Source of the DNA: Microbacterium esteraromaticum
GTDB lineage: Bacteria > Actinomycetota > Actinomycetes > Actinomycetales > Microbacteriaceae
Assembly (NCBI RefSeq): GCF_016907315.1
Contig: NZ_JAFBBS010000001.1
Location: 2,232,001-2,296,000 of the forward strand
Length of the DNA: 64,000 bases
Reading direction: 5' to 3'
Below, in pieces: positions 15,995 to 26,798 of the stretch (the first letter of the stretch is position 1; each line of letters begins with the position of its first letter). The notes under the pieces are model-generated. The model worked only from the letters and a program-made list of their open reading frames with translations. It was not told the origin of the DNA and did no database searches. Made by a program: the position numbers and the translations under genes.

Positions 15995-17788
15995 TCAGCG
16001 TCCGCCTGAGAAGCCTCCGCCTCCGCCGCCGCCGGAGAACCCGCCGCCGGTCGACCCGCCCGACGACGACGCCGATGGAGGCGTGTAGGTCGCGGCCGTG
16101 TTCAGCGAGGAGGAGTAGCTCGACAGGCGCGACGCGAGCGAGACGCCGACGTAGGTGCTGACCCAGTCGGGGCCTCGCCCGGAGTCGGCATAGGCGGTCT
16201 CGAGCACGGCCGACCAGCTGCGCTCTTCACCGAAGAGCATCGCGTACGGCAGCAGCTTCTCGTACAGGTGCACCACGTCGGACGAGCCCTCTCTGCGCCG
16301 TTCGGCACCGTCGACCGACTGCAGCATGCGCAGCCGGTCGGTCTCGGCGACGCGGATGAACTCCCGCACGCCCAGCAGGTACTCGGCACGCTCGGCGCCT
16401 TCTGCAGTGAGCACCGTATGCCTGCTGAACGCCACGATCGCCGAGACGCCCACACCGACGGCAGCCAGGGCGAAGGCGATGATCGACAGCGGCAGCAGAT
16501 CGCGGTCCTTGGTGGCCGTCCAGATCAGCAGAGCAAGGGTCAGGCCGAGCATCCCGAGCGATGCCCAGCCGAATGCGATCGCCGCGCGACTGCGCTCGGA
16601 GGTGACCCAGCCGCGGCTCTTCGCCTCGTCGGCGCCCTTCTTGGCGAGACCCTGCATGCGCTTGGCGAACTTCGTGCTCGTGCGCGGTATGCGGCGGGTG
16701 GTCGTGTCTCCGGGGAACAGGGCGTCGAGCATGGCGCGGTCGAGTGGATGCCCGGTGCGTGCCCGGTCGAGCAGACGCACCGCCGGACGGTCGTCACCCT
16801 CGTCCTCCAGGCGCAGGGCGCCCTGAACCGCAAGGTGCACGATCTGCGCCGGCACCGGGTTCGGTGCGCCCTTGATGAGCGAGGCTGCGACGAGCGGCGG
16901 CTGATCTGCTGGCACATCGAACTGCGCGATCACGACCCCGCTCGCGACACGGCGTCGCCGTTGCAGGAGTGCGACCGCGATCCAGGAGCCGGCTGCGGTG
17001 ACGAGCGAGAGCGCGGCGGCGACTGCCGGCCCGAAGTCGGCTACGGGATCGGCGCCGCGGGCGCTCGGCTGCGTGACGGTGCCGGCGGCGAACCCGATCG
17101 CGACCGTCACGCCGTCGCCCGCCGCTCGTTCGCCGGAGCGCACCCGATAGGTGGAGCCATCGCCCGACTGGTCGATGTCGCATGCCCGTCGCTGACCCTG
17201 ATGGCCGGCGTAGCAGGCCGCGTCGCCGGTGGCGGCGCTCGCGAGAGCGGGGGAGAAGCGGAGCTCGGCGTCGAAGCGCCCGATGTCCTGTGAGCTGTTC
17301 AGCGGGAGCAGGTTCCAGTAGAACTCGTCGTTGCCGGACTCGGTGCCCCGCAGCATGAAGTCGCGCATGGTCGACTCGATCACGTACGTCGTCGAGCCGT
17401 GCACGTAGTCGTCGGTGCCGGTGAGCACGAGCACCATGTCGTCTTCGGTCTCGACCTCGAACGGCACGTCACGGCCCTTCTGGTCCTTGACCGAGACGAT
17501 GTCGATGTCGAGACCTGCTCCGAGGTATCTCTGCGGATAGCCGCGGATGACGCCCTTGTTCTGATCGTGCTCGGGGAACTCTGCGACGAGCGTCTCGGTC
17601 ACCTTCGCGATCGCCCTGCCGTCGGCGTCGAGCGAGATGTCGTACTCGGCCGACCAGGAGGAGTACGAGAAGTCGTCGACGTCTGCCGAGGCTGCGGGCA
17701 TGAGCATGAGGAGGACCGCGACGATGATCGTGAGTGCAGCGGATGCGCTCACGGCGTGGAGCAGGGCGGGGGTTCGCTGAGCACGCAT
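15995..17788 (-). CDS. DUF2207 membrane protein with glycine-rich tail
   Basis: This 597-residue protein of unknown function has the DUF2207 plan. A signal peptide or first helix (residues 12-35) is followed by an extracellular beta-rich DUF2207 domain from about 40 to 230 (SAEYDISLDADGRAIAKVTE). A transmembrane helix follows near 245 (AVAAALSLVTAAGSWIAVAL), then a cytoplasmic segment, two helices near 420-465, and a C-terminal region ending in a Gly/Ser-rich tail. That tail (SSSGGSTGGGFSGGGGG) is typical of the family, which is often near cell-envelope genes. TAGCCT (complement of 17795-17800) sits 6 nt before the ATG, so a leaderless start is predicted. It is divergent from lysS. Confidence 0.85.
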   Translation of the reverse strand: MRAQRTPALLHAVSASAALTIIVAVLLMLMPAASADVDDFSYSSWSAEYDISLDADGRAIAKVTETLVAEFPEHDQNKGVIRGYPQRYLGAGLDIDIVSVKDQKGRDVPFEVETEDDMVLVLTGTDDYVHGSTTYVIESTMRDFMLRGTESGNDEFYWNLLPLNSSQDIGRFDAELRFSPALASAATGDAACYAGHQGQRRACDIDQSGDGSTYRVRSGERAAGDGVTVAIGFAAGTVTQPSARGADPVADFGPAVAAALSLVTAAGSWIAVALLQRRRRVASGVVIAQFDVPADQPPLVAASLIKGAPNPVPAQIVHLAVQGALRLEDEGDDRPAVRLLDRARTGHPLDRAMLDALFPGDTTTRRIPRTSTKFAKRMQGLAKKGADEAKSRGWVTSERSRAAIAFGWASLGMLGLTLALLIWTATKDRDLLPLSIIAFALAAVGVGVSAIVAFSRHTVLTAEGAERAEYLLGVREFIRVAETDRLRMLQSVDGAERRREGSSDVVHLYEKLLPYAMLFGEERSWSAVLETAYADSGRGPDWVSTYVGVSLASRLSSYSSSLNTAATYTPPSASSSGGSTGGGFSGGGGGGGFSGGR

Positions 17789-17843
17789 GTCGAGAGGCTA
17801 TCCCGGGTGCCGGCCGGCCGCTCGGGGGCACGGGGCGCGCCGG

Positions 17844-17868
17844 TAGACTTGCAGGGACTTTCAAGGAG
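17844..17868 (+). promoter_or_regulatory. lysS -10 box and ribosome binding site
   Basis: TAGACT at 17844-17849 is a good -10 hexamer, giving an expected transcript start near 17856. AAGGAG at 17863-17868 is the ribosome site, 8 nt before the lysS ATG. No clear -35 element is seen. Confidence 0.5.
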
Positions 17869-17876
17869 CCCCACCT

Positions 17877-19400
<1,524 letters not shown>

Positions 19401-19413
19401 CGGGCCGCCGGCC

Positions 19414-20601
19414 ATGACGCCGAACCTCGTCGATCTGCTGATCGCGGTGCTGCTCATCGCGTCGGTGGTGACGGGACTGAGTGCCGGGCTGTTCGCGGTG
19501 CTGGGCTCTGTGAGCGGCGTGGTGCTGGGCGCTCTGGCGGCACCATGGGTGCTGCCGCTCGTCGCGCGCGCCGTGCCGGACAGCGAGTGGCGCGGCCTGC
19601 TGCTGGTGCTGACCGCGCTCGCGCTGCTCGCGATCGGCGCGACGATCGGCTCGGCGATCGGGCGTCTGGTGCGCAAGGGCGCCGACAAGCTCAAGCTCCG
19701 CGTGGTCGAGCGTCTTCTGGGCGGTGTGGCAGCGGTGGCGGCCGCTGCGCTGGCGATCACGATGGTGGGGTCGTCTATCGCATCCGCCGGTGTGCCTGGG
19801 CTGTCTGCGACCGTCGCGTCGTCGACCGTGCTGCGCTCGATCGAGCGTTACATCCCTGCGCCCGTCGCCGAGGCGGCCGCCCGACTCAACGCGCTGGTGT
19901 TCGGCGAGTCCGGGCTGCCCAGCCTGCAGGGCCTGCTGCAGCCGGGGGATCTCGATGCCGCCCCGGATGCGGCGCCGATCGAGCTGTCGACTCCCGAGCT
20001 CGAACGCGCTGCAGGTTCGGTCGTGAAGATCTCGGGTTCGGCCGACGGATGCGGTGTCATCTCCAGCGGCACCGGATTCGTGGTCGCCGACGATCGCATC
20101 CTGACCAACGCGCACGTCGTGGCCGGTGTCGGCTCTCCGATCGTCGAGGTTCCGGGCGAGCCGGCGCGCGACGCCACCGTGGTGTACTTCGACCCGGTCG
20201 ACGACATCGCGGTGGTCGCAGCCGATGTGGCGGCGGCGCCCCTCGCGCTGTCTGACGACCTGGGCGCGGGCGACGGGGCGGCGATCATGGGATACCCGTT
20301 CGGCGGACCGTTCCGTGTCGTGTCGGCCGGCGTCATCTCGGCTTCGAGCGCGCCGGTGGAGGACATCTACGGCGACCGCAGGGCCGCGCGCAGCGTGTAC
20401 GCCCTGCGTGCTCAGGTCGAGCCAGGCAACTCCGGAGGCCCGCTGCTCACTGACCGAGGCCAGGTCGCCGGGATGGTGTTCGCAAAGGACGCCGCTACCG
20501 AGAACGTGGGATATGCGATGACCAACGCCGAGCTGAAGCCGGTGATCGCGCAGGTCGCCGACGCGTCGGACCGCGTGTCGGTCGGCGCCTGCATCCGCTG
20601 A
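19414..20601 (+). CDS. marP: MarP-type membrane serine protease (CvpA domain plus trypsin-like domain)
   Basis: This 395-residue protein has the MarP layout. Four hydrophobic helices in residues 1-125 form a CvpA-like domain (LIAVLLIASVVTGLSAGLFA). A chymotrypsin-fold protease follows outside the membrane with the triad His234 (LTNAHVV), Asp264 (PVDDIAVV) and Ser340 (EPGNSGGPL). Cys213 and Cys393 fall at positions equivalent to the disulfide that stabilises mycobacterial MarP. That enzyme is needed for acid resistance and processes a peptidoglycan hydrolase; a similar envelope-stress role is inferred here. No separate promoter is seen in the 13-nt gap after lysS. Confidence 0.93.
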   Translation: MTPNLVDLLIAVLLIASVVTGLSAGLFAVLGSVSGVVLGALAAPWVLPLVARAVPDSEWRGLLLVLTALALLAIGATIGSAIGRLVRKGADKLKLRVVERLLGGVAAVAAAALAITMVGSSIASAGVPGLSATVASSTVLRSIERYIPAPVAEAAARLNALVFGESGLPSLQGLLQPGDLDAAPDAAPIELSTPELERAAGSVVKISGSADGCGVISSGTGFVVADDRILTNAHVVAGVGSPIVEVPGEPARDATVVYFDPVDDIAVVAADVAAAPLALSDDLGAGDGAAIMGYPFGGPFRVVSAGVISASSAPVEDIYGDRRAARSVYALRAQVEPGNSGGPLLTDRGQVAGMVFAKDAATENVGYAMTNAELKPVIAQVADASDRVSVGACIR

Positions 20602-20627
20602 CGTCGGCGCCGAGGGCGATTCCCGCG

Positions 20628-21740
20628 TCATCGCTCGCGAAGAGCCCACTCGGGCAGCATCGACGCCGACAGGATGCTCGAGATGAGCGAGGCCATGCTG
20701 TGCCCGGGCTCGATGCGCAGGGCCTCGCCGACGTACACGTCTGCGTGCGATGAGCGACCCATGGCCCATGACAGCCAGGCCGCGGCGGTGAGGGCGCCCA
20801 CCTTCGCGTGCCGAGGCGCACGTGCCGCTGCCCAGCGAACGACCTGCAGCGCACAGCCGAGGCGATCGAGATCGGGCTTCGGCCCCCGCCCCAGGAACAC
20901 CTCGCCGATGGCATCCGGAATCGTCGTGCGCGCGGCCGAGAAGGCGAGTTGCGCATCGAACGCGAGGCAGCCGAATTCGACGTCGGTGGCCCACTGGACG
21001 AGGATCGCATCGCGTAGCGGAGGCCGTGCGAGACACCACAGCAGAGCGGCGCACGCATACGGGTCGTCGTCGGCCGGGGCCTCGAGCAGGCGCTCCGCGA
21101 AACGGGGGAGATCGGCGAGCATGGTCTCGGCGGCCAGAAGCGCGATCGGGTTGTCGGCGCTTCGCACGCCGCCGTGCATGTGGTGCTCTATGGCCTCGCC
21201 GAGATCTCGCAGCGCACGCCCGACCTGCTCGCGCTCGCTGAGGTCGCTCGAGGGCAGCTCGGATCCGGCCAGCTGATCGCCGCTCACATCGCCGATCCCC
21301 GGTACCTCGGGCGCCGCCGGTATGCCGTCGAGGGGATGGACGCGCGACCGGTCGCCCAGGTAGTCGCCCCAGCCCTCGCCGGTGAGGCACAGCGCCTCGA
21401 CGACGCGAAGCCCGGCGCTCGCGCACTCGTCGACGACCGCCTCGACGAGTGAGAGGTGCGGCAGCCGCACGCCGCCGGGCACCTGCGTCGTCGTCTGGTC
21501 GGTGTACACGACGATCGCGACCGCGTCGACGTCGGGTACCTGCCGCAGGGCGCGCAGCGCCACCTCGGCGAAATCGTCGGGCGAGATCCCGGGATCGGGC
21601 AGGTCGAGGCGCATCGCGCCCTGGGTCCGCGAGCCGTGGAACGGCAGCATGACGATGCTGTGCCGTGGGGTGAAGCCGGCCAGGGCGGGCACGAGCCCGA
21701 GGAGCTCGGCGGGATCTGCGGCGCGGATGATCGTGGTCAT
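20628..21740 (-). CDS. DUF4192 family protein
   Basis: This is an actinobacterial protein of unknown function. The opening MTTIIRAADPAELLGLVPAL and the following GFTPRHSIVMLPFHGSRTQG are the conserved DUF4192 start. WAAARAPRHAKVGALTAAAW and the C-terminal GHSMASLISSIL match the family ending. It is soluble with no signal peptide and is about 370 residues from this start. The start is uncertain: ATG at 21764 adds 8 residues, and the frame stays open further upstream through a tandem repeat at 21851-21890. Neither ATG has a strong ribosome site; the family start decided the choice. It converges with marP. Confidence 0.85.
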   Translation of the reverse strand: MTTIIRAADPAELLGLVPALAGFTPRHSIVMLPFHGSRTQGAMRLDLPDPGISPDDFAEVALRALRQVPDVDAVAIVVYTDQTTTQVPGGVRLPHLSLVEAVVDECASAGLRVVEALCLTGEGWGDYLGDRSRVHPLDGIPAAPEVPGIGDVSGDQLAGSELPSSDLSEREQVGRALRDLGEAIEHHMHGGVRSADNPIALLAAETMLADLPRFAERLLEAPADDDPYACAALLWCLARPPLRDAILVQWATDVEFGCLAFDAQLAFSAARTTIPDAIGEVFLGRGPKPDLDRLGCALQVVRWAAARAPRHAKVGALTAAAWLSWAMGRSSHADVYVGEALRIEPGHSMASLISSILSASMLPEWALRER

Positions 21741-21850
21741 GAAGGGGAGTGTGGTCGAGAGCATCGACCTCGTGATCGGCGTCAGGAGCGTGCTCCCCGG
21801 CGACAGTGGACAGCTTCGGAGAATCACTTTCCTGTGCAGGAGGATTGCGG

Positions 21851-21890
21851 CACCAGCCGGCACCAGCCGGCACCAGCCGCCACCAGCCGG
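21851..21890. repeat. Four tandem copies of a 10-bp unit
   Basis: Four adjacent copies of CACCAGCCGG fill 21851-21890; the third differs only in its last base. They lie in the 193-bp gap between the divergent DUF4192 gene and a small membrane-protein gene, about 110 bp upstream of the DUF4192 start. The short, nearly perfect unit suggests slippage and possible copy-number variation between strains. Confidence 0.9.
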
Positions 21891-21933
21891 CCGCATCGGC
21901 CGCACTCACAGACGCGGGCGGTAGCATGGGGGT

Positions 21934-22107
21934 GTGGAGAACTTCTGGGTCGCAGCGGCATGGTCACTTCTGCCGACCGTCGCGGTGAGCGTGGTCTTCG
22001 TGATCGTGCTCCGCGGCATCCTGCGCTTCGACCGCACCGAGCGCAAGGTGCACGCCCAGATCGAGGCCGAAGAGCGGGCAGCTCGCGGCCTGCCGCCCCG
22101 CGTCTGA
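21934..22107 (+). CDS. Small single-helix membrane protein
   Basis: This is a 57-residue protein. Residues 7-30 form one hydrophobic helix (AAAWSLLPTVAVSVVFVIVL), followed by a charged cytoplasmic tail (FDRTERKVHAQIEAEERAAR). The start is GTG, with TAGCAT at 21922-21927 exactly 6 nt upstream, so it is probably read from a leaderless transcript. It lies 42 nt before the cardiolipin synthase gene on the same strand and may share its transcript. The function is unknown; small proteins of this shape often modulate a membrane partner. Reading frame, promoter and composition all support a real gene. Confidence 0.7.
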   Translation: MENFWVAAAWSLLPTVAVSVVFVIVLRGILRFDRTERKVHAQIEAEERAARGLPPRV

Positions 22108-22149
22108 CGCACCGGCTACGCTGAACCGAGGCCATCGAGGGGAGGCGCT

Positions 22150-23613
22150 GTGCTCGACGTCAACACCTGGCCCTGGTGGGCCGTGGTCGGCTACATCATC
22201 ATCGATCTCAGCGTCCGGGCGTTCGCGGTCATCGTCGTGCCGCGTAACCGTAGGCCCACGTCGGCGATGGCATGGCTGCTGGCGATCTTCTTCATCCCCG
22301 TCCTCGGCATCCTGCTCTTCCTGCTCATCGGCAATCCGAAGCTGCCGCGCGTCCGCAGGCGCAAGCAGGAGCAGATCAACCACTACATCGCCGACACGGC
22401 CAGCAACCTGCGCCTCGGCTCGCTGCGCCCCGACCCGCCGGAGTGGTTCCCCCCGCTGGTCGCGATGAACCAGTCGATGGGAGCGCTGCCCCTGTCGGGC
22501 GATAACGGGGCGCACCTGATCAGCGACTACCAGACGTCTCTCGACGTGATGGCCGACGCGATCCGGGATGCCCAGGACTACGTCCACGTGGAGTTCTACA
22601 TCCTGCAGGCGGACGACTCGACCGACAACTTCTTCCGGGCGATGGAGGAGACGGCGGCCCGCGGCGTGCCTGTGCGGGTGCTGCTCGACTACTGGGCGAA
22701 CCGGTGGAAGCCGAAGTACCGCGAGACGATCAGGCGGCTCGAGAAGATGGGCGCCGACTGGCACCTCATGCTTCCCGTGCAGCCGCTGCGCGGCCGCATC
22801 CAACGGCCCGATCTGCGCAATCACCGCAAGCTCCTGGTCATCGATGGCACGGTGGGGTTCCTCGGATCGCAGAACATCACCGACTCGTCGTACAACCTGC
22901 CCAAGAACATCCGGCAAGGGCTGCACTGGGTCGACCTCATGGTGCGCGTCGACGGTCCTGTCGTCGCGAGCCTGAACGCCGTCTTCCTCAGTGACTACTA
23001 CGCCGAGACCGATACCGTGCCCGAGGGCATCGACATCACCCGCATCGAGACCGGCGCAGGCGACCTCGACTGCCAGATCGTGCCGTCGGGACCCGGGTTC
23101 GAGCTCGAGAACAACCTGCGTCTGTTCCTCGGGCTGCTCTACGCCGCCCAGCAGCGGATCATGATCGTCAGCCCGTACTTCGTGCCGGACGAGGCGCTGC
23201 TCGCGGCCGTCACCTCAGCCGTCGACCGGGGCGTGCAGGTCGAGCTGTTCGTGTCGGAACAGGGCGACCAGGCGATGGTCTATCACGCGCAGCGCAGCTA
23301 CTACGAGGCACTGCTGCGCGCGGGCATTCGCATCTGGATGTATCCGAAGCCCTACATCCTGCACACGAAGAGCCTCACGATCGACGATCAGGTGGCCGTG
23401 ATCGGCTCGAGCAACATGGACATGCGCTCTTTCGGTCTCAACATGGAGGTCTCGATGCTCGTGCGCGGCGAGGAGTTCGTCGACGAGATGCGCGTCGTGG
23501 AAGACGAGTACCGCTCGCTCAGCCGCGAGCTGACGCTCGAGGAATGGCAGCAGCAGCCGCTGCGCTCGACGGTGCTCGACAACCTCGCGCGCCTGACCTC
23601 GGCCCTGCAGTAG
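22150..23613 (+). CDS. cls: Cardiolipin synthase (phospholipase D family)
   Basis: This 487-residue membrane enzyme joins phosphatidylglycerol molecules to make cardiolipin. Two N-terminal helices (about residues 5-25 and 35-60: AMAWLLAIFFIPVLGILLFL) precede two HKD catalytic motifs, HRKLLVIDGTVGFLGSQN near residue 225 and HTKSLTIDDQVAVIGSSN near 405. The ending EEWQQQPLRSTVLDNLARL is family-typical. The GTG start follows a strong GAGGGGAGG site. TACGCT at 22117-22122 could be its own -10. Confidence 0.95.
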   Translation: MLDVNTWPWWAVVGYIIIDLSVRAFAVIVVPRNRRPTSAMAWLLAIFFIPVLGILLFLLIGNPKLPRVRRRKQEQINHYIADTASNLRLGSLRPDPPEWFPPLVAMNQSMGALPLSGDNGAHLISDYQTSLDVMADAIRDAQDYVHVEFYILQADDSTDNFFRAMEETAARGVPVRVLLDYWANRWKPKYRETIRRLEKMGADWHLMLPVQPLRGRIQRPDLRNHRKLLVIDGTVGFLGSQNITDSSYNLPKNIRQGLHWVDLMVRVDGPVVASLNAVFLSDYYAETDTVPEGIDITRIETGAGDLDCQIVPSGPGFELENNLRLFLGLLYAAQQRIMIVSPYFVPDEALLAAVTSAVDRGVQVELFVSEQGDQAMVYHAQRSYYEALLRAGIRIWMYPKPYILHTKSLTIDDQVAVIGSSNMDMRSFGLNMEVSMLVRGEEFVDEMRVVEDEYRSLSRELTLEEWQQQPLRSTVLDNLARLTSALQ

Positions 23614-23683
23614 ACGCGGCTCGCGCCGCACTGCCGTGCGCGGCGGTTCGAGACGCTCGTCGCCGCCGTGACACTATCGGGGT

Positions 23684-24394
23684 ATGACCCTCATGCGAGC
23701 CCTCTCCTCTGCCGCGACGCTCGCCGCCGTGGCCCTGCTCGCCACTGCGTGCGCGACGGCACCCGGTGCGAGCGCGCCGACGAGCTCGGTTGCGCCGAGC
23801 GGCCCGTCGACACTGCCGACCGCCGACGGCGTCGACGAGGTCGAGGCGGCCTGGCTCGACGGCGGGCGTTCGTTCGCGCTGGTGACCTGGGGCTCGTCGT
23901 CTTGCGCCCCGGTGCTCGGCGATGTCGCCGCGTCGGGTCAGAGCATCCGTGTGACGTTCGCCGCCAGCGCCGAGAAGGCCTGCACCGACGACCTCGCGCC
24001 GCGGGCGCTGATGGTTCCGGTGCCCGAGGGCGTCGACGTCACGTCTGAGGTGGAGATCGAGGTCGTTCACGGTGAGCGCACCGACACGGTCGATCTGGAC
24101 GCGCGTGCTGAGGCGCCGCAGGGACCGACCGAGTACCAGCCGTCGGCAGGCTGGTTCGACGACGGCATCGTGCTGCTGACATGGGGGTCCGGCTCGTGCG
24201 TGCCCGTCGTGAACGACGTGCAGCAGACGGATGCCGGGGCGACCGTCACGTTCGCTGAGATCGACGGAGTCTGCACCATGGACATGGCCCCGCGCCTCAC
24301 GCCGATCATGCTCTCGCAGCCCGACGACGACGAGGCTTTCGAGCTGACTCTGGTCGGTGCGGGACTCGACGGCGAGATCGTCGTCGAGGGCTGA
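23684..24394 (+). CDS. Lipoprotein with two copies of a 75-residue domain
   Basis: This is a 236-residue secreted lipoprotein. The signal peptide ends at VALLATACAT, with Cys23 as the lipidated residue. Residues 55-130 and 154-228 are two copies of one domain. The matching landmarks are AAWLDGG / AGWFDDG, VTWGSSSCAPVLGDV / LTWGSGSCVPVVNDV, and ACTDDLAPRALMVPV / VCTMDMAPRLTPIML. Each copy has two cysteines (74 and 100; 172 and 197) that could form a disulfide. The function is unknown; an extracellular binding or interaction role is possible. CACTAT at 23672-23677 lies 6 nt before the ATG. It converges with the lipid-kinase gene, with a 10-bp gap. Confidence 0.82.
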   Translation: MTLMRALSSAATLAAVALLATACATAPGASAPTSSVAPSGPSTLPTADGVDEVEAAWLDGGRSFALVTWGSSSCAPVLGDVAASGQSIRVTFAASAEKACTDDLAPRALMVPVPEGVDVTSEVEIEVVHGERTDTVDLDARAEAPQGPTEYQPSAGWFDDGIVLLTWGSGSCVPVVNDVQQTDAGATVTFAEIDGVCTMDMAPRLTPIMLSQPDDDEAFELTLVGAGLDGEIVVEG

Positions 24395-24404
24395 GCATCA
24401 GCGC

Positions 24405-25403
24405 TCAGAACCGCGAGGTGTCGTGCCCTTCCGGCAGGGCGATGGTGAGTCCGCCGCGCTGCACACGGCACGCCATGCGCACGGCGAGACCCAGCTCGTC
24501 GCCGTCGAGCTCGATCGATGTCGGCCCGATCATCGCCGCCTCCGCCGAGGCTCCGCGCAGGTAGCGGATCGACGCGTCCCTGCCGCGCCGCTCGAGTACG
24601 AGACGGCCGGCTCGCGTGCGGCGCAGCACCGAGTTGTCCCACCAGACCTTCCGCCAGATCCCGAGCCACCCGAGGGGGCCCGTCGCCTGGATCAGCGCGA
24701 TGTCCATCGCTCCGTCGTCGAGTGAGGCGTCCGGCAGCAGCGCGATGCCGGCGGGCAGGGCGCCGCAGTTGGCGAACAGCATGCTGTGCACCTTCGCCGA
24801 GTGCAGGCGGCCGTCGTCGAGCTGATAGACGACGCGGAAGGGCTTCGCTCCCGGGAGAGAGCGAGCGGCGCCGTCGAGATAGGCCACCCAGCCGACCGAC
24901 CGTTTGAGATCGGGTCTCGTGTTGGCAATCATGTCGGCGTCCAGGCCCATGCCGGCGAGCACGACGAAGCCGTGCTCGCTGACGGTGCCGTCGGGCCGGC
25001 TGAGCCGCGCCCAGCCCATGTCGACGGGGTACGTGAACCCGGTGAACACGGCTTCCATCACCTTCTCGATGTCGAGCAGGGGAAGACCGAGGTTGCGGGC
25101 GAAGAGGTTGCCCGTGCCTCCTGGCAGGACGGCGAACGGGGTGCCCGTGCCGGCCATTGTCTCGGCGACGGCGCGGATCGTGCCGTCGCCGCCGGCGGCG
25201 AGCACGGCCGCCGCTCCCTCATCGAGGGCGATGCGCGTGATCGTCTGACCGGGGTCTTCGATCGTCGTCTCGTAGAACCGTGGCGGAGCCCAGCCGTGCG
25301 TGCGCGAAAGCGACAGGAGAGCTGCGCGCAGCCGCACGGCATCCACCTTCACCGGATTGAGAATGAGAGCCGCGTGCGCGTTCTCGTTCCCGGATGCCGA
25401 CAT
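24405..25403 (-). CDS. Diacylglycerol kinase-like lipid kinase
   Basis: This is a 332-residue member of the DagK/YegS/sphingosine kinase family, which phosphorylates membrane lipids. The nucleotide-binding motifs are AAVLAAGGDGTIRAVAETMA near residue 90 and FAVLPGGTGNLFARNLGLP near 115. The C-terminal beta-sandwich follows (MGLDADMIANTRPDLKRSVG, SLDDGAMDIALI). The protein starts with ALILNPVKVD, the usual first strand. The substrate (diacylglycerol or another lipid) cannot be told. TAGAGT (complement of 25410-25415) sits 6 nt before the ATG. It is divergent from serS, and the two leaderless promoters lie within an 78-bp gap. Confidence 0.92.
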   Translation of the reverse strand: MSASGNENAHAALILNPVKVDAVRLRAALLSLSRTHGWAPPRFYETTIEDPGQTITRIALDEGAAAVLAAGGDGTIRAVAETMAGTGTPFAVLPGGTGNLFARNLGLPLLDIEKVMEAVFTGFTYPVDMGWARLSRPDGTVSEHGFVVLAGMGLDADMIANTRPDLKRSVGWVAYLDGAARSLPGAKPFRVVYQLDDGRLHSAKVHSMLFANCGALPAGIALLPDASLDDGAMDIALIQATGPLGWLGIWRKVWWDNSVLRRTRAGRLVLERRGRDASIRYLRGASAEAAMIGPTSIELDGDELGLAVRMACRVQRGGLTIALPEGHDTSRF

Positions 25404-25481
25404 GACGCCACTCTACGACCTGCGCGCTCGCCGCTTCTCCGCCCGCCCGAGCAGCATCGACGCCCTCGATAGACTTGGCGC

Positions 25482-26798
25482 ATGATCGATCTCGCCCTTC
25501 TCCGCGACGAGCCCGAGCTCGTCCGACGCTCACAGATCGCGCGCGGGAACGCGCCGGAAACCGTCGACGCGGCGATCGAGGCCGACCGATCGCGCCGCGA
25601 TGCGCTGAACGCCTTCGAGACACTGCGCGCAGAGCAGAACGCCTTCGGCAAGAGCGTCGCCAAAGCGCCGAAGGAAGAGAAGGCCGCTCTGGTCGCACAG
25701 GCCAAGGACCTGGCCGATCGGGTCAAGGCCGCCCAGCAGGCGGCGAACGAGGCGGCGGATGCTGCAGCATCCGCCCTCGACCGCATCGAGAACGTCATCA
25801 TCGACGGCGTCCCCGCCGGCGGCGAGGAGGACTTCATCGAGCTGCGCCGCGTGGGCGACGTGCCTACCTATGACTTCGAGCCGCGCGATCACCTCGAGCT
25901 CGGCGAGATGCTCGGGGCCATCGACATGGAGCGCGGTGTGAAGGTCTCCGGCTCGCGCTTCTACTTCCTGAAGGGCGTCGGCGCACGTCTCGAGATCGCT
26001 CTGATGAACCTCGCGCTCGACAAGGCGCTGGCTAACGGCTTCACGCCGATGATCGTGCCTACCCTGGTGCGGCCCGAGATCATGCAGGGCACTGGATTCC
26101 TCGGAGAGCACGCCGACGAGGTCTACCACCTCGACAAGGAAGACCTCTTCCTCGTGGGAACGAGCGAGGTGCCCCTCGCGGGGTATCACAAAGACGAGAT
26201 CCTCGACCTGAGCGCGGGTCCTCACCGCTACGCCGGCTGGTCGACGTGCTACCGCAGCGAGGCCGGTTCGTACGGTAAGGACACCCGCGGCATCATCCGG
26301 GTGCACCAGTTCAACAAGCTCGAGATGTTCGTCTACACGACCCCTGAAGACGCCGAGGCCGAGCACGACCGTCTCGTCGCCCTGCAGGAAGAGATGCTCA
26401 CCGCGCTCGGTCTCGCCTACCGCGTGATCGATGTGGCCGCGGGTGATCTCGGCTCGAGCGCGGCGCGCAAGTTCGACATCGAGGCGTGGGTGCCCACTCA
26501 GGGCGCGTTCCGTGAGCTCACGTCGACGTCGAACTGCACGACCTACCAGGCGCGTCGACTCGACATCCGGTACCGGCCCGAGACCGACGACGCGGCTGCG
26601 GCGAAGACACGCAGCGTCGCCACGCTCAACGGAACACTGGCCACCACCCGATGGATCGTCGCGATCCTCGAGACGCACCAGCAGGCAGACGGGTCGGTGA
26701 CCGTGCCCGAGGTGCTTCGCCCGTACCTTGGCGGCATCGAGGTGCTGCGGCCGATCGGCTGGTCGGAAGAGCCCGCAGCCGCGCAGGGCACCGAGTGA
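25482..26798 (+). CDS. serS: Seryl-tRNA synthetase
   Basis: This 438-residue class II synthetase charges tRNA-Ser. Residues 1-110 form the long antiparallel coiled-coil arm that reads the tRNA variable loop ([20 protein letters not shown] and following). The catalytic core has motif 2 at [20 protein letters not shown] and motif 3 at [20 protein letters not shown]. The ending [12 protein letters not shown] is typical. TAGACT at 25470-25475 lies 6 nt before the ATG. The stop overlaps the GTG start of the HAD gene. Two tRNA-Ser genes lie within 2.5 kb downstream. Confidence 0.98.
   Translation: MIDLALLRDEPELVRRSQIARGNAPETVDAAIEADRSRRDALNAFETLRAEQNAFGKSVAKAPKEEKAALVAQAKDLADRVKAAQQAANEAADAAASALDRIENVIIDGVPAGGEEDFIELRRVGDVPTYDFEPRDHLELGEMLGAIDMERGVKVSGSRFYFLKGVGARLEIALMNLALDKALANGFTPMIVPTLVRPEIMQGTGFLGEHADEVYHLDKEDLFLVGTSEVPLAGYHKDEILDLSAGPHRYAGWSTCYRSEAGSYGKDTRGIIRVHQFNKLEMFVYTTPEDAEAEHDRLVALQEEMLTALGLAYRVIDVAAGDLGSSAARKFDIEAWVPTQGAFRELTSTSNCTTYQARRLDIRYRPETDDAAAAKTRSVATLNGTLATTRWIVAILETHQQADGSVTVPEVLRPYLGGIEVLRPIGWSEEPAAAQGTE

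Noticed and set aside
21851..21890. CRISPR-like repeats
   Set aside because: The units are only 10 bp, directly adjacent without spacers, and no cas genes are present.
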